A stretch of DNA of 64,000 nt from JAOUEA01 sp963719165. Its GTDB lineage: Bacteria > Actinomycetota > UBA4738 > HRBIN12. Below, piece by piece: positions 8,284-15,825 of this stretch (position 1 is its first letter; each line of letters begins with the position of its first letter). A model generated the notes under the pieces. The model did no database searches, was not told the origin of the DNA, and saw only the letters and a list, made by a program, of their open reading frames with translations. The DNA lies in the NCBI GenBank assembly GCA_963719165.1, contig CAVRAV010000001.1, positions 2,599,371-2,663,370 of the forward strand, read 5' to 3'. Made by a program: the position numbers and the translations under genes.

Positions 8284-8952
8284 CTACGGGTCCCTCGGGT
8301 CCGACGTGACGTTCTCCAGCGCTCGCTTCGAGGCATCGGGATTCAGGCAGACGTTGTCCTTGAAGGGGACGTTCTTCGAGCTCTCGTATACGAGGTAGTT
8401 CACGAGGTCGTTGATCTGCTGATCGTCCAACGCGCCCTGGAAGCGGATGCTCCACGACGGCATCGCGTTTCGGCCCTCCTGGATCACCTGATAGATGTCG
8501 TCCACGGAGTAGATCGCGGAGTGGGGCGGGTTCGCGAAGGGTCCTGCGCACACCGTGGTGAGATCGGGCGGGTACGCGTAGCCGTCACCGGATTGGATCA
8601 CGCCACCGCGCAGCTCCGGACCGTGGCATCGCACGCAGCCCACGCCGAGCTGGTTGTCCTCGGAGAAGAGCAGCGTCGCCCGATGGCCACGCTCGATGGC
8701 TTCGGTCTTCAGCGCCTCCTCCTGCTTCAGGTTCTCCGAGGGCTCGCGCAGCCACGTGAAGGGGATCCAGACCATGAAGAACGCCACGAGCAGGAGGCCC
8801 CAGCCCATCAGCTTCTGCAGGAGCGGGGTCTCGAGGGCCGGGTCGGAAGGACCGGGGCGCATCCCTCGTGGGATGTCCGGGCCCCGCTCGGTCGTGCGCC
8901 CGCGCAGGTAGAGCGCGGAGCCGGCCGCGACCACCAGGATGGCGCCAAGCAC
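8284..8952 (-). CDS. Membrane-anchored monoheme cytochrome c of the reductase operon
   Basis: There is one heme-binding motif (CVRCH, in 'GVGCVRCHGPELRG') and a plausible axial Met in 'NAMPSWS'. Two membrane helices precede the heme domain ('LGAILVVAAGSALYL' and 'GWGLLLVAFFMVWIPF'). It lies between the Rieske gene and a membrane protein, so it probably carries electrons from the Rieske centre to the caa3 oxidase. Start choice: GTG 8952 cuts into the first helix. The frame is open back to the Rieske stop, and the best ribosome site (GGGAGG, 9010-9005) is seven bases before an ATC at 8997. A non-standard start, or a base error there, may be real. Confidence 0.85.
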   Translation of the reverse strand: MLGAILVVAAGSALYLRGRTTERGPDIPRGMRPGPSDPALETPLLQKLMGWGLLLVAFFMVWIPFTWLREPSENLKQEEALKTEAIERGHRATLLFSEDNQLGVGCVRCHGPELRGGVIQSGDGYAYPPDLTTVCAGPFANPPHSAIYSVDDIYQVIQEGRNAMPSWSIRFQGALDDQQINDLVNYLVYESSKNVPFKDNVCLNPDASKRALENVTSDPRDP

Positions 8953-9009
8953 CAGCAGGGCGATCCCTGCGGTGCTCGTTGCCGCCAGCGTGTGGATGTC
9001 CTCGCCTCC

Positions 9010-9720
9010 CTAGCCCGGGGCCACGCAGAACGCCCCCTGCGGGGGCTCGTCGATGGTGTCGGTCCCTCGGGGCGGGCCCAGGATGACCCCGGCCGTGTCC
9101 ACCATGATGTTGCCGTTGTCGACCGTGATCTTGAACCGGTCCAAACCTCGGGGCGCGGGGCCGAGTTGGTATTCCCCCGCGAGGTTGTACTTGGAGCCGT
9201 GGCACGGACATTCGAACCACTTGGACGAGTTGCAGAAGGGAACCCGGCATCCGAGGTGCACGCACCGTTGGTAGAGCGGCATGATGCCCTCGGCCATAAC
9301 CCCCTCGACGCTGTAGTCGACGTCGCCCGAGGGGGTGCCGGAGTACGGGACCAGGTAGAAGCGCCCGGTCCCGTTGTAGGCGGGTTGGGCCGTCTCCTGG
9401 ATCTGCGCCTTGATATCGGCGATGGGGCCGGCGTTGATGAGCGACCCGAAGCCACCCTTGAGATTGGGCCACAAGAAGCCGAGCGTTGCGGCGCCGAACT
9501 GCGCCCCGAAGACCGCGAGGGACACGAGGAGCGAACGGCGGAAGAAGTCGCGTCGCGAGACCGCCTTGACGGGTTTGGCAGGAAGCTCCCGCCCCTCGGC
9601 GCGTGCCTTCGCCGCACGGTTCGCGCGCGCGAACGACAACCCGAAGATGATCGCGAACAGGTCAACGAAGAACAAGACGATGAGGGCGACCCAGATCCCG
9701 GTGGAGATGGCGAGGCTCAT
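9010..9720 (-). CDS. Rieske [2Fe-2S] subunit of menaquinol:cytochrome c reductase
   Basis: ATG 9720 overlaps the upstream stop (ATGA) and gives 236 residues. Seen: an N-terminal hydrophobic segment, a twin-arginine-like 'SRRDFFRRSLLVSL' before a second helix, and a C-terminal Rieske fold with CVHLGC and CPCHGS, which supply the two Cys and two His of the [2Fe-2S] cluster and the stabilising disulfide. Known: the Rieske protein oxidises quinol at the positive side of the membrane and passes electrons to cytochrome c. The neighbours are cytochrome b parts upstream and cytochrome c downstream. Confidence 0.95.
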   Translation of the reverse strand: MSLAISTGIWVALIVLFFVDLFAIIFGLSFARANRAAKARAEGRELPAKPVKAVSRRDFFRRSLLVSLAVFGAQFGAATLGFLWPNLKGGFGSLINAGPIADIKAQIQETAQPAYNGTGRFYLVPYSGTPSGDVDYSVEGVMAEGIMPLYQRCVHLGCRVPFCNSSKWFECPCHGSKYNLAGEYQLGPAPRGLDRFKITVDNGNIMVDTAGVILGPPRGTDTIDEPPQGAFCVAPG

Positions 9721-10565
9721 AGTTCGAAGAACACTCCTTGTGCCCACGGCCAAACGAAGTTGTAGCCGGGGCCGCGGAAGAACGAACCGATGATGGTCAA
9801 CACCGCGCCGAACATGAAGAGCACGGTGAACAGCGTGATCGCGATCTTGCGATCCCCGGGCCGAGTGCTCGGGTTGCGGTCGACGAAGGGCACGGCGGCG
9901 AGGCCCACGAGGATGAACGTGGGGATCGTGATGCCCGCGATCATGGGGTGGAAGTAGCGCAGGAGCTCCTGCAACCCCAGGAAGTACCACGGCGCCTTGG
10001 ACGGGTTGGGGGTGAGGTTCGCGTTCGCGAGCTCGCGCAGGGGCGCATTCACGAAGGTCGAGAACACCGTCACGGTGGCCAGCAGGATGAACATGGCCAC
10101 GAACTCCTCGATGAGCAGGTGCGGCCAGACGTTCACGCGGTCGCCCTGTTCCCGCTCCACGCGCTGGATCCCCTCGGGCGGGACGAGCGCGAGCAGTCGG
10201 TGTTTGTCTTCGGCCCCCTTCTTCGGCGTGGGGATGTTCCCCGTGGGCAAGGGGGCCTCTCGCTGGGGCGTGGTGACGGGCGCGGCGGCCGTCAGGACGG
10301 CCGCGGGGGCGCCGCCGGCAGACGCGGCGGCGACCGGCGCGACGGTCGCGGTCGCGGCCGCGGCGGGAGCGGCCGCCGTTCCGCCGGCCGCGGGCGCGGC
10401 CGCCGCGTGGCTCGCGGCGACCTCCGGGTTCGCGGCGCGATAGGCGCGCACGGCCTTGGACCGTGCTCGGCCCTCCGCGACCCGACGATCGGTGCCCTTG
10501 GCGAGCTCGGCCTCGAGCGCGGAGTCGAAGACCGCCTGATCGAGTGGAGTATCTTCCTTCGCCAT
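9717..10565 (-). CDS. Cytochrome b C-terminal (subunit IV-like) with Ala-rich N-terminal extension
   Basis: ATG 10565, after AAAAGGAG, gives 282 residues. The last ~160 residues carry three membrane helices with subunit-IV features: 'LLALVPPEG', 'LTPNPSKAPWYFLGLQEL' (containing the PxxxPxPW..GxQE-type quinol-site region) and 'GDRKIAITLFTVLFMFGAVL'. Residues ~1-120 are a charged then strongly Ala/Pro-rich segment without a recognisable fold, an unusual addition. Together with the next-upstream b6-like gene it forms a split cytochrome b like that of b6f complexes. The stop overlaps the Rieske start. Confidence 0.9.
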   Translation of the reverse strand: MAKEDTPLDQAVFDSALEAELAKGTDRRVAEGRARSKAVRAYRAANPEVAASHAAAAPAAGGTAAAPAAAATATVAPVAAASAGGAPAAVLTAAAPVTTPQREAPLPTGNIPTPKKGAEDKHRLLALVPPEGIQRVEREQGDRVNVWPHLLIEEFVAMFILLATVTVFSTFVNAPLRELANANLTPNPSKAPWYFLGLQELLRYFHPMIAGITIPTFILVGLAAVPFVDRNPSTRPGDRKIAITLFTVLFMFGAVLTIIGSFFRGPGYNFVWPWAQGVFFEL

Positions 10566-10576
10566 CCCTACTCCTT

Positions 10577-11347
10577 TTAGAGCGGTCCCGAGATGCCGCC
10601 GTCCTTGCGGATCCGCCAGAAATGGACCGCCAGGAACAGCACGAGCACGAACGGAAGCGCGAGCACGTGCAACACGTACCAGCGAAGCAGCGTATTGGGT
10701 CCCACGACCACGCCGCCGAGCAGCAGGAAGTTCGCCTGCTTGGCCACGAAGGGGGAGTAGCCGGCCAGCGAGGTCCCCACCGTGACCGCCCAGATGGCGA
10801 GCTGGTCCCACGGGAGGAGGTAGCCGGTGAACGAGAGGCCCAGCGTCAGGAACAACAAGATCACGCCCACCACCCAGTTGAACTCGCGCGGCGGTTTGTA
10901 GGAACCCGTGTAGAACACCCTGGCCATGTGCAGGGAGACGCTGAACACCATGAGGTGGGCGCCCCAACGGTGGAGGTTGCGGACGAGATCCCCGAACATC
11001 ACGGAGGTGCGGATGGCCTGCATGTCCGTGTACGCCTGGGCGCCGCCCGTATCGGCCATGGGCCGGTAGAAGAACATGAGGAAGATGCCCGTGATGGTGA
11101 GCAAGATGAACAGGAAGAAGGAGAGTCCACCCAGGCAGAACGTGTAGGTCAGCTTCAGGCCGTGCCGCTTCACCTTCACCGGGTGAAGGTGGTACAGCAC
11201 GTTGTTCATCGTGGCGAGGGCGCGGTCCCTCGAGGTGTCCTTGTAGCCCTTGCGGAAGACGGAACCGGGCCGGAACATGGACTTCCAGACCTCGGTCTCC
11301 CGGATGCGGTCGCCCAGGTCGCTCGGCGACGGAGGCTTCAACTTCAC
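10577..11347 (-). CDS. Cytochrome b6-like subunit
   Basis: GTG 11347, preceded by GAGGAGAGGGGAAG, gives 256 residues. Four membrane helices hold the two b-heme His pairs: helix B 'HRWGAHLMVFSVSLHMARVF' and helix D 'LHVLALPFVLVLFLAVHFW'. The D-helix His spacing is 14 residues and the C-terminus is 'RIRKDGGISGPL', both as in b6. 'YKPPREFNWVVG' and 'GYLLPWDQ' are further b6 signatures. It transfers electrons from low- to high-potential heme in the Q cycle. An 11-base gap precedes the subunit IV gene. Confidence 0.95.
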   Translation of the reverse strand: MKLKPPSPSDLGDRIRETEVWKSMFRPGSVFRKGYKDTSRDRALATMNNVLYHLHPVKVKRHGLKLTYTFCLGGLSFFLFILLTITGIFLMFFYRPMADTGGAQAYTDMQAIRTSVMFGDLVRNLHRWGAHLMVFSVSLHMARVFYTGSYKPPREFNWVVGVILLFLTLGLSFTGYLLPWDQLAIWAVTVGTSLAGYSPFVAKQANFLLLGGVVVGPNTLLRWYVLHVLALPFVLVLFLAVHFWRIRKDGGISGPL

Positions 11348-11382
11348 CCGGCTTCCCCTCTCCTCGATTCGTGGAACGAACG

Positions 11383-11778
11383 CTACTCGGCGGCTGCCTG
11401 CGACGCCGGGACTTCGGCCATCGTGCGCTTGCCGCCGGACCCCTCGGGCAGTCGCGCATAGTACAGCGTGTCGGTGGGGCAGCGGTCGACGCAGACCGAG
11501 CATCGCGTGCACGCGTTGTCGTCCACCACGAAGATGGCGGTCGCGTTGCCGATCTCGGCCTCCACCGCGTCTTCGTCCGCGTCTTGGACGATCCCGGTGG
11601 ACAGCATGTAGATGCAGTTCCACGGGCACACGTCCTCGCATGCCCGGCACAGGATGCAGTTGTCCGGGTCCAGCATGAGATGCTTCGGGGACCTGACCCC
11701 CTGGGAGAGCCAGGCCGGGTCGACCGCCTCCACGACGTAGTCCTCGTGGATGTCTACCTCGGTCTTGGTGAACGCCAT
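11383..11778 (-). CDS. Bis-[4Fe-4S] ferredoxin-like protein encoded with the b6f-like complex
   Basis: ATG 11778, after GTAGGAGGGCC, gives 131 residues. Two canonical cluster motifs are visible: CILCRACEDVCP followed by WNC, and CTRCSVCVDRCP, each C-x2-C-x2-C-x3-C-P. The rest has no membrane helix. It sits between the operon's first membrane protein and cytochrome b6, with a 7-base gap upstream, so it is probably a cytoplasmic-face partner of the complex that lets low-potential electrons enter or leave at the quinone pool. That role is inference; a stand-alone ferredoxin made from the same transcript is the alternative. Confidence 0.88.
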   Translation of the reverse strand: MAFTKTEVDIHEDYVVEAVDPAWLSQGVRSPKHLMLDPDNCILCRACEDVCPWNCIYMLSTGIVQDADEDAVEAEIGNATAIFVVDDNACTRCSVCVDRCPTDTLYYARLPEGSGGKRTMAEVPASQAAAE

Positions 11779-11785
11779 GGCCCTC

Positions 11786-12172
11786 CTACCGATACCCGCC
11801 GGTGGGCCGAGAGTCGCCGCCGGAGCCCCGGAGCTTGTGACGCCAGTTCTGCAGGATCGCGGCAACGACCAAGACGGTGATGAACGGGCCGGTGACCAGC
11901 CCCATGGCCACGGCGTCGCGCAGCTCCTTCAGCCAGAAGCCGTTGGGGCCCGAGCCGTCCCACTTCAGCTTCTGATCCGCGAAGTAGAGCCAGAAGGACG
12001 GGATCACGGAGGTGGTGACGAGCACGAAGAAGATGAGGGCGAAGCAGAACAGGACCGTGTTGGTCCAGGTCCACTCGAAGGTCCTGAGGAATCCCTCGAC
12101 GCGCTCCTTGAGGCGGCTGACCTTCGAACGACCGACCGCGTCGGCCTGAGCGATCTGGTCGACCTGACTCAT
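11786..12172 (-). CDS. First gene of reductase operon: two-helix membrane protein
   Basis: ATG 12172 gives 128 residues. It has a charged cytoplasmic N-terminus ('SRLKERVEGFLRTFEWTW'), one long helix ('TVLFCFALIFFVLVTTSVI'), a short exposed loop ('LYFADQKLKWDGSGPNGFW'), a second helix ('GLVTGPFITVLVVAAIL') and a basic tail. I do not recognise the family. It leads the ferredoxin/b6/IV/Rieske/cytochrome c operon. A perfect TATAAT lies at 12205-12200 and GGAGAG about ten bases before the start, so this is the operon head. It may anchor the following ferredoxin to the membrane, by position only. Confidence 0.75.
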   Translation of the reverse strand: MSQVDQIAQADAVGRSKVSRLKERVEGFLRTFEWTWTNTVLFCFALIFFVLVTTSVIPSFWLYFADQKLKWDGSGPNGFWLKELRDAVAMGLVTGPFITVLVVAAILQNWRHKLRGSGGDSRPTGGYR

Positions 12173-12199
12173 GCTCGCAGACTCTCCATGGGCGGGGCG

Positions 12200-12205
12200 A
12201 TTATA
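12200..12205 (-). promoter_or_regulatory. -10 box (TATAAT) of the reductase operon
   Basis: On the minus strand TATAAT spans 12205-12200, about 28 bases before the ATG at 12172, leaving a leader of about 20 bases with GGAGAG. The -35 region is weak (GTTCGG near 12228-12223), which suggests that an activator or an alternative sigma factor may help. Confidence 0.6.
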
Positions 12206-12240
12206 GCCACGTGCGATGCGGCCCGAACGGTCCGCGTCGC

Positions 12241-12258
12241 TTGTGAATCCATTCACGA
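12241..12258. promoter_or_regulatory. Rex operator between reductase operon and ccdA
   Basis: TTGTGAATCCATTCACGA matches the Rex operator TTGTGAA-N4-TTCACAA with one mismatch in the right arm. It lies about 36 bases upstream of the minus-strand TATAAT and about 85 upstream of a possible plus-strand -10 (TACACT, 12345-12350) before ccdA, so it could serve either or both operons. Confidence 0.8.
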
Positions 12259-12386
12259 GCGGTGCGGAACCCACTATGCCGCCGGCCGCATGGAGCCGCA
12301 ACCCAAGGCCCACCGGCGAGGCGGCGTTCGGCGACGAGCACCCCCTACACTTTCCCCAGGGCTAGCGAGCCCGGTGAGGATAGGTC

Positions 12387-13115
12387 GTGGTCGCCGAGGT
12401 GGTTCAGAGCGGGTTGTCGTCGTGGTGGGCGCCCGCGCTTGCGTTCACCGCCGGGGTGATCTCGGTCGCGAGCCCGTGCGTGTGGCCCCTGCTTCCCGGT
12501 TACGTTTCGTTCATCTCGGGCGGCGCCGCGGAGGACGAGGACGCGCGGCGGCCCCTGCTGCCGGTGCTGCTGTTCATCCTGGGCTTCACGATCGTGTTCT
12601 CCCTCCTGGGCGCGTTCGCGACCACGTTCGTGGTGCTCTTCAAGGGGACGACGGGGCAGCGCGTAGCCGGCGTCTTCGTGATCGCGCTCGGGGTGCTCAT
12701 GATCGGGTACGCCCTCCAACGCGGGTCGCTATCGCTGTACGCCGAGCGTCGCCCGTTCCTGCAGAAGGTGCGGCCGGGCACCGTCGGGGCGTTGCCCCTG
12801 GGGATGGCGTTCGCCGCCGGGTGGACGCCGTGCATCGGTCCGGTGCTCGGCGGCATCCTCGCGATCGCGGCCTCGGGCTCGACCGGGCGCGGGGTCTTCC
12901 TCATGGTTTGCTACTCGCTGGGTCTGGGCGTCCCCTTCCTGCTCGTGGGCATGGGCGTGACCCGGTTCGTAGGAACGTTCGGGTGGATCAAGCGCCACTA
13001 CCGCGGGATCGCAGTGACCTCGGGCGGCCTGCTCGTGTTCGTGGGAGTCCTGATGTTCACGGGCGCCTTCACCCGGTTCTTCGCGCCCCTGCAGCGGTAC
13101 ACGCTCGGCCTATGA
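12387..13115 (+). CDS. ccdA: Cytochrome c biogenesis protein CcdA
   Basis: GTG 12387, after GAGGA, gives 242 residues with six membrane helices. The two redox cysteines sit in the family motifs SPCVWPLLPGY (Cys ~31) and WTPCIGP. The His-poor, DsbD-beta-like core identifies CcdA, which moves reducing equivalents across the membrane to keep apocytochrome c thiols reduced. It heads a system II set with ResB and ResC downstream and a ResA/TlpA-like thioredoxin at 22.2 kb. The upstream region carries a Rex site shared with the divergent reductase operon. Confidence 0.93.
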   Translation: MVAEVVQSGLSSWWAPALAFTAGVISVASPCVWPLLPGYVSFISGGAAEDEDARRPLLPVLLFILGFTIVFSLLGAFATTFVVLFKGTTGQRVAGVFVIALGVLMIGYALQRGSLSLYAERRPFLQKVRPGTVGALPLGMAFAAGWTPCIGPVLGGILAIAASGSTGRGVFLMVCYSLGLGVPFLLVGMGVTRFVGTFGWIKRHYRGIAVTSGGLLVFVGVLMFTGAFTRFFAPLQRYTLGL

Positions 13116-13165
13116 CCGTCGGACCGGTGCGAGCGGCGTCCACCCCCTAGGATGGAACTGGTCGC

Positions 13166-14773
13166 ATGCCTCCCTCCGCCGCTGGCTTCTCGCTGACACA
13201 GTCGGTCGCCCTCGTATGGCGGACCTTGCGCTCGATGCGCACGGCGCTGATCCTCCTGCTGCTCCTCGCCCTCGCGGCCGTGACCGGCTCGCTCATCCCG
13301 CAGTGGCCGAACTCTCCCGAGCGCGTGCTTCAGTACCAGGCCGGTCACGGCCTGTGGGGCACCTTCCTCCAGCGCGCCGGAGCCTTCGACGTGTTCGGTT
13401 CGTGGTGGTTCGTCTTGATCACGGTGCTGCTGTTCGTCTCGCTGGTGGCGTGCCTCGTCCCCAGGACGCGCGCGACGTGGCGCGCCGTGCGCCAGCGCCC
13501 GATCCAGGCCCGCGAGATCGACGCCTTCAGGCACTACCGCACGATCGCGGTGGCGGCGGGTCCCGGCGAAGCGGTCGAGGCCTCACGGCGCGTGCTCGTC
13601 CGGCGTCTCTACCGCGTGGCCAGCGCCGAGGGACAGGGCGATACGGCAGCGCTGGCGGCCGAGAAGGGGGCGGCGCGGGAGGTGGGGAGCCTCCTGTTCC
13701 ACTGGGCGTTCATCCTGCTGTTGTTCGGTGTGATCTTCGGAAAGGGGACGGGATTCTCCGGCTATGCGGTCATCACGGAGGGCCAAACGTGGGTCGACGC
13801 GCGCGCGAACTACGACGGCCAGATCCGCACCGGCAGGTTCTTCGGCGGCGACTTCACCGGCGTGGGGATCCACTTGCGCTCGTTCGAAAGTGACTTCCGC
13901 GACACGGGCCAACCGATGGACTTCGTCTCCCGCGTCGATCTGCTCGATCCGCAGGGCAACCTGATCAGGAGCCAGGACATCCGCGTGAACCACCCCGCCA
14001 AGATCGACGGCCTGAACATCTATCAGACCGCCTTCGGCTGGGCTGGGGTGCTCGAGGTTCGCGACGGCGACCAGGTCCTCTCGCGTCAGGCCCTGGTCCT
14101 TTCGCGCGAACCCGCGCCCGACGGGGTCCCCGCGTTCGCGATGCCGTGGTACGGCGTCTTGAAGGTGAGCTCCGCGCGGCCGCAGATGGCGATCGAGGTC
14201 GAGCTCTATCCGGACAGCCGAGCGCTCGCGCAGCAACTCCAGACGCAGCAGCCCGTGCCGATGCTGGTGGCCTACGACCCCGTGATCAGCTACAAGGTCT
14301 GGCGCGGACGCCTTACCGATCCCTCGCCCACCTCGCTCGATACCACCTTCATGAAGAAGACGGCTGAAGGCGTCGTGGGGGGCGGGTTCACGGCCGACCT
14401 GCACACGGGAAAGCAGCTCGAGCCGGGTCGGGCCGTCGGCGGCCTCACGATGTCGTTCCCGGACCTGCGCCACTACTCGGTCCTGCAGGTGACCCGGGAC
14501 CGCGGCGTCCCCATCGTGCTGGCTGCGGCTATCCTCATCCTCCTGGGGCTCCTCCCGGCCCTCTACACGTCTCGACGCAAGGTCTGGGTGAGGGCGGAGG
14601 CCCACGGCGAGGGGTCCGTGGTGCAGGTTGGCGGGTTCGCGCTCCAGCGCAAGCCGCAGTTCGAGGCGGAGTTCGGCAAGCTCGTCGAGGCTATCGAGCG
14701 GGCGATCGACGACGGAGGATCTGCGACCCGGGTTACGGACGGGTCCGATCGGGAGAAGGTGGGATCGCGATGA
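13166..14773 (+). CDS. resB: Cytochrome c biogenesis protein ResB (Ccs1)
   Basis: A 535-residue protein with three N-terminal helices ('ALILLLLLALAAVTGSLIPQ', 'WWFVLITVLLFVSLVACLVP', 'LLFHWAFILLLFGVIFGKG'), a large extracytoplasmic domain and a final helix ('PIVLAAAILILLGLLPALY') before a cytoplasmic tail, the ResB topology. Known: with ResC it forms the system II synthase that exports heme and attaches it to CxxCH motifs. Its clients here would include the operon cytochrome c and CtaC. The stop overlaps the resC start (ATGA). Confidence 0.92.
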   Translation: MPPSAAGFSLTQSVALVWRTLRSMRTALILLLLLALAAVTGSLIPQWPNSPERVLQYQAGHGLWGTFLQRAGAFDVFGSWWFVLITVLLFVSLVACLVPRTRATWRAVRQRPIQAREIDAFRHYRTIAVAAGPGEAVEASRRVLVRRLYRVASAEGQGDTAALAAEKGAAREVGSLLFHWAFILLLFGVIFGKGTGFSGYAVITEGQTWVDARANYDGQIRTGRFFGGDFTGVGIHLRSFESDFRDTGQPMDFVSRVDLLDPQGNLIRSQDIRVNHPAKIDGLNIYQTAFGWAGVLEVRDGDQVLSRQALVLSREPAPDGVPAFAMPWYGVLKVSSARPQMAIEVELYPDSRALAQQLQTQQPVPMLVAYDPVISYKVWRGRLTDPSPTSLDTTFMKKTAEGVVGGGFTADLHTGKQLEPGRAVGGLTMSFPDLRHYSVLQVTRDRGVPIVLAAAILILLGLLPALYTSRRKVWVRAEAHGEGSVVQVGGFALQRKPQFEAEFGKLVEAIERAIDDGGSATRVTDGSDREKVGSR

Positions 14774-15723
14774 CCGATCTGCAGTGGGCCCGGGTCTCTC
14801 AGGACCTGTTCAACGGGGCGATCTTCTCCTACCTCGCCGCGATGGTGGGCTACTTCGCGTACCTGGCGTTCCAGCGGGATCTGTTGTGGAAGCTGGCCCG
14901 GGCCGCCGCGATCCTCGGCCTGGCGGCGAACCTCGTGTCCATCCTCACGCGCGGGCTGGCGGCGCACCGGGTGCCCTGGGGGAACATGTACGAGTACTCG
15001 GCGTTGCTCGCGTGCCTCGTGGTGGGCGGCTACCTGATCGTCGTTGAAGGCATCTACAAGGTGCGGAGCTTGGGCGGGTTCGTGATGGCCTTCGCGATCC
15101 TCACGATGGCCATAGCGTCGCAGTTCTTCTACGTGACCCCCGGCCCGCTCGTGCCGGCCCTGAACAGTTACTGGATCAAGATCCACGTGCAGGCCGCGAT
15201 CTGGGGGTCCTCGTTGTTCGCGCTGGGCGGGATCGTCACGATCCTCTACCTGATCCAGGATCGCCGGGAGCGCAAGCAGTTGGACGCGCTCCGAAGCCAG
15301 GAGCCGGCACCGATCATGGGAGCGTCGCTGAACCTCGACGCCCCGCACGATCTCGTCGACGACGCCGGGGCGCCCATGAGCGCGGCGACGACCGGCAGGA
15401 AGCGTCTGCCCTCCGCCGCGACGCTCGACACCCTCGCCTACCGCCTGATCGCCTTCGCGTTCCCCATCTGGACGTTCGCGGTGATCGCCGGTGCTATCTG
15501 GGCGCAGGAGGCGTGGAGCCGCTATTGGGGATGGGATCCCAAAGAGACATGGTCGTTCATCACCTGGGTGATCTTCGCGGGCTATCTGCATGCCCGCGCC
15601 ACCGCGGGATGGCGCGGGCGAAAGTCGGCTTGGATCGCGCTGGTGGGCTTCGTGTCCCTGCTGATCACCTACTACGCAGTCAACCTGTGGATCGTCGGAT
15701 TGCATTCGTACAAGGGGTTCTGA
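14770..15723 (+). CDS. resC: Cytochrome c biogenesis protein ResC/CcsB (CcsA family)
   Basis: A 317-residue polytopic protein with the heme-handling WWD-type motif 'WAQEAWSRYWGWDPKETWSF' and a nearby conserved His in 'FAGYLHARATAGW'. 'YWIKIHVQAAIWGSSLF' carries another periplasmic-side His. It pairs with ResB in heme delivery to apocytochromes. The ATG overlaps the resB stop, and about 100 bases separate it from ctaC. A cytoplasmic loop of about 60 residues (~170-235) is longer than usual and polar. Confidence 0.93.
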   Translation: MTDLQWARVSQDLFNGAIFSYLAAMVGYFAYLAFQRDLLWKLARAAAILGLAANLVSILTRGLAAHRVPWGNMYEYSALLACLVVGGYLIVVEGIYKVRSLGGFVMAFAILTMAIASQFFYVTPGPLVPALNSYWIKIHVQAAIWGSSLFALGGIVTILYLIQDRRERKQLDALRSQEPAPIMGASLNLDAPHDLVDDAGAPMSAATTGRKRLPSAATLDTLAYRLIAFAFPIWTFAVIAGAIWAQEAWSRYWGWDPKETWSFITWVIFAGYLHARATAGWRGRKSAWIALVGFVSLLITYYAVNLWIVGLHSYKGF

Positions 15724-15762
15724 GGCCTCGCGCGCATGAGATGTGTGGCTGGACGGCGGTGG

Positions 15763-15768
15763 TACAGT
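15763..15768 (+). promoter_or_regulatory. Putative -10 (TACAGT) for ctaC
   Basis: TACAGT lies in the gap between resC and ctaC, about 58 bases before the chosen GTG at 15826. No good -35 is visible, so this is tentative. Confidence 0.3.
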
Positions 15769-15825
15769 TCGCGCGTCTCGGGTCGGCACGCCGGCGCGAG
15801 GCCGTGTCCGGGAGAGAGAGGGGCC

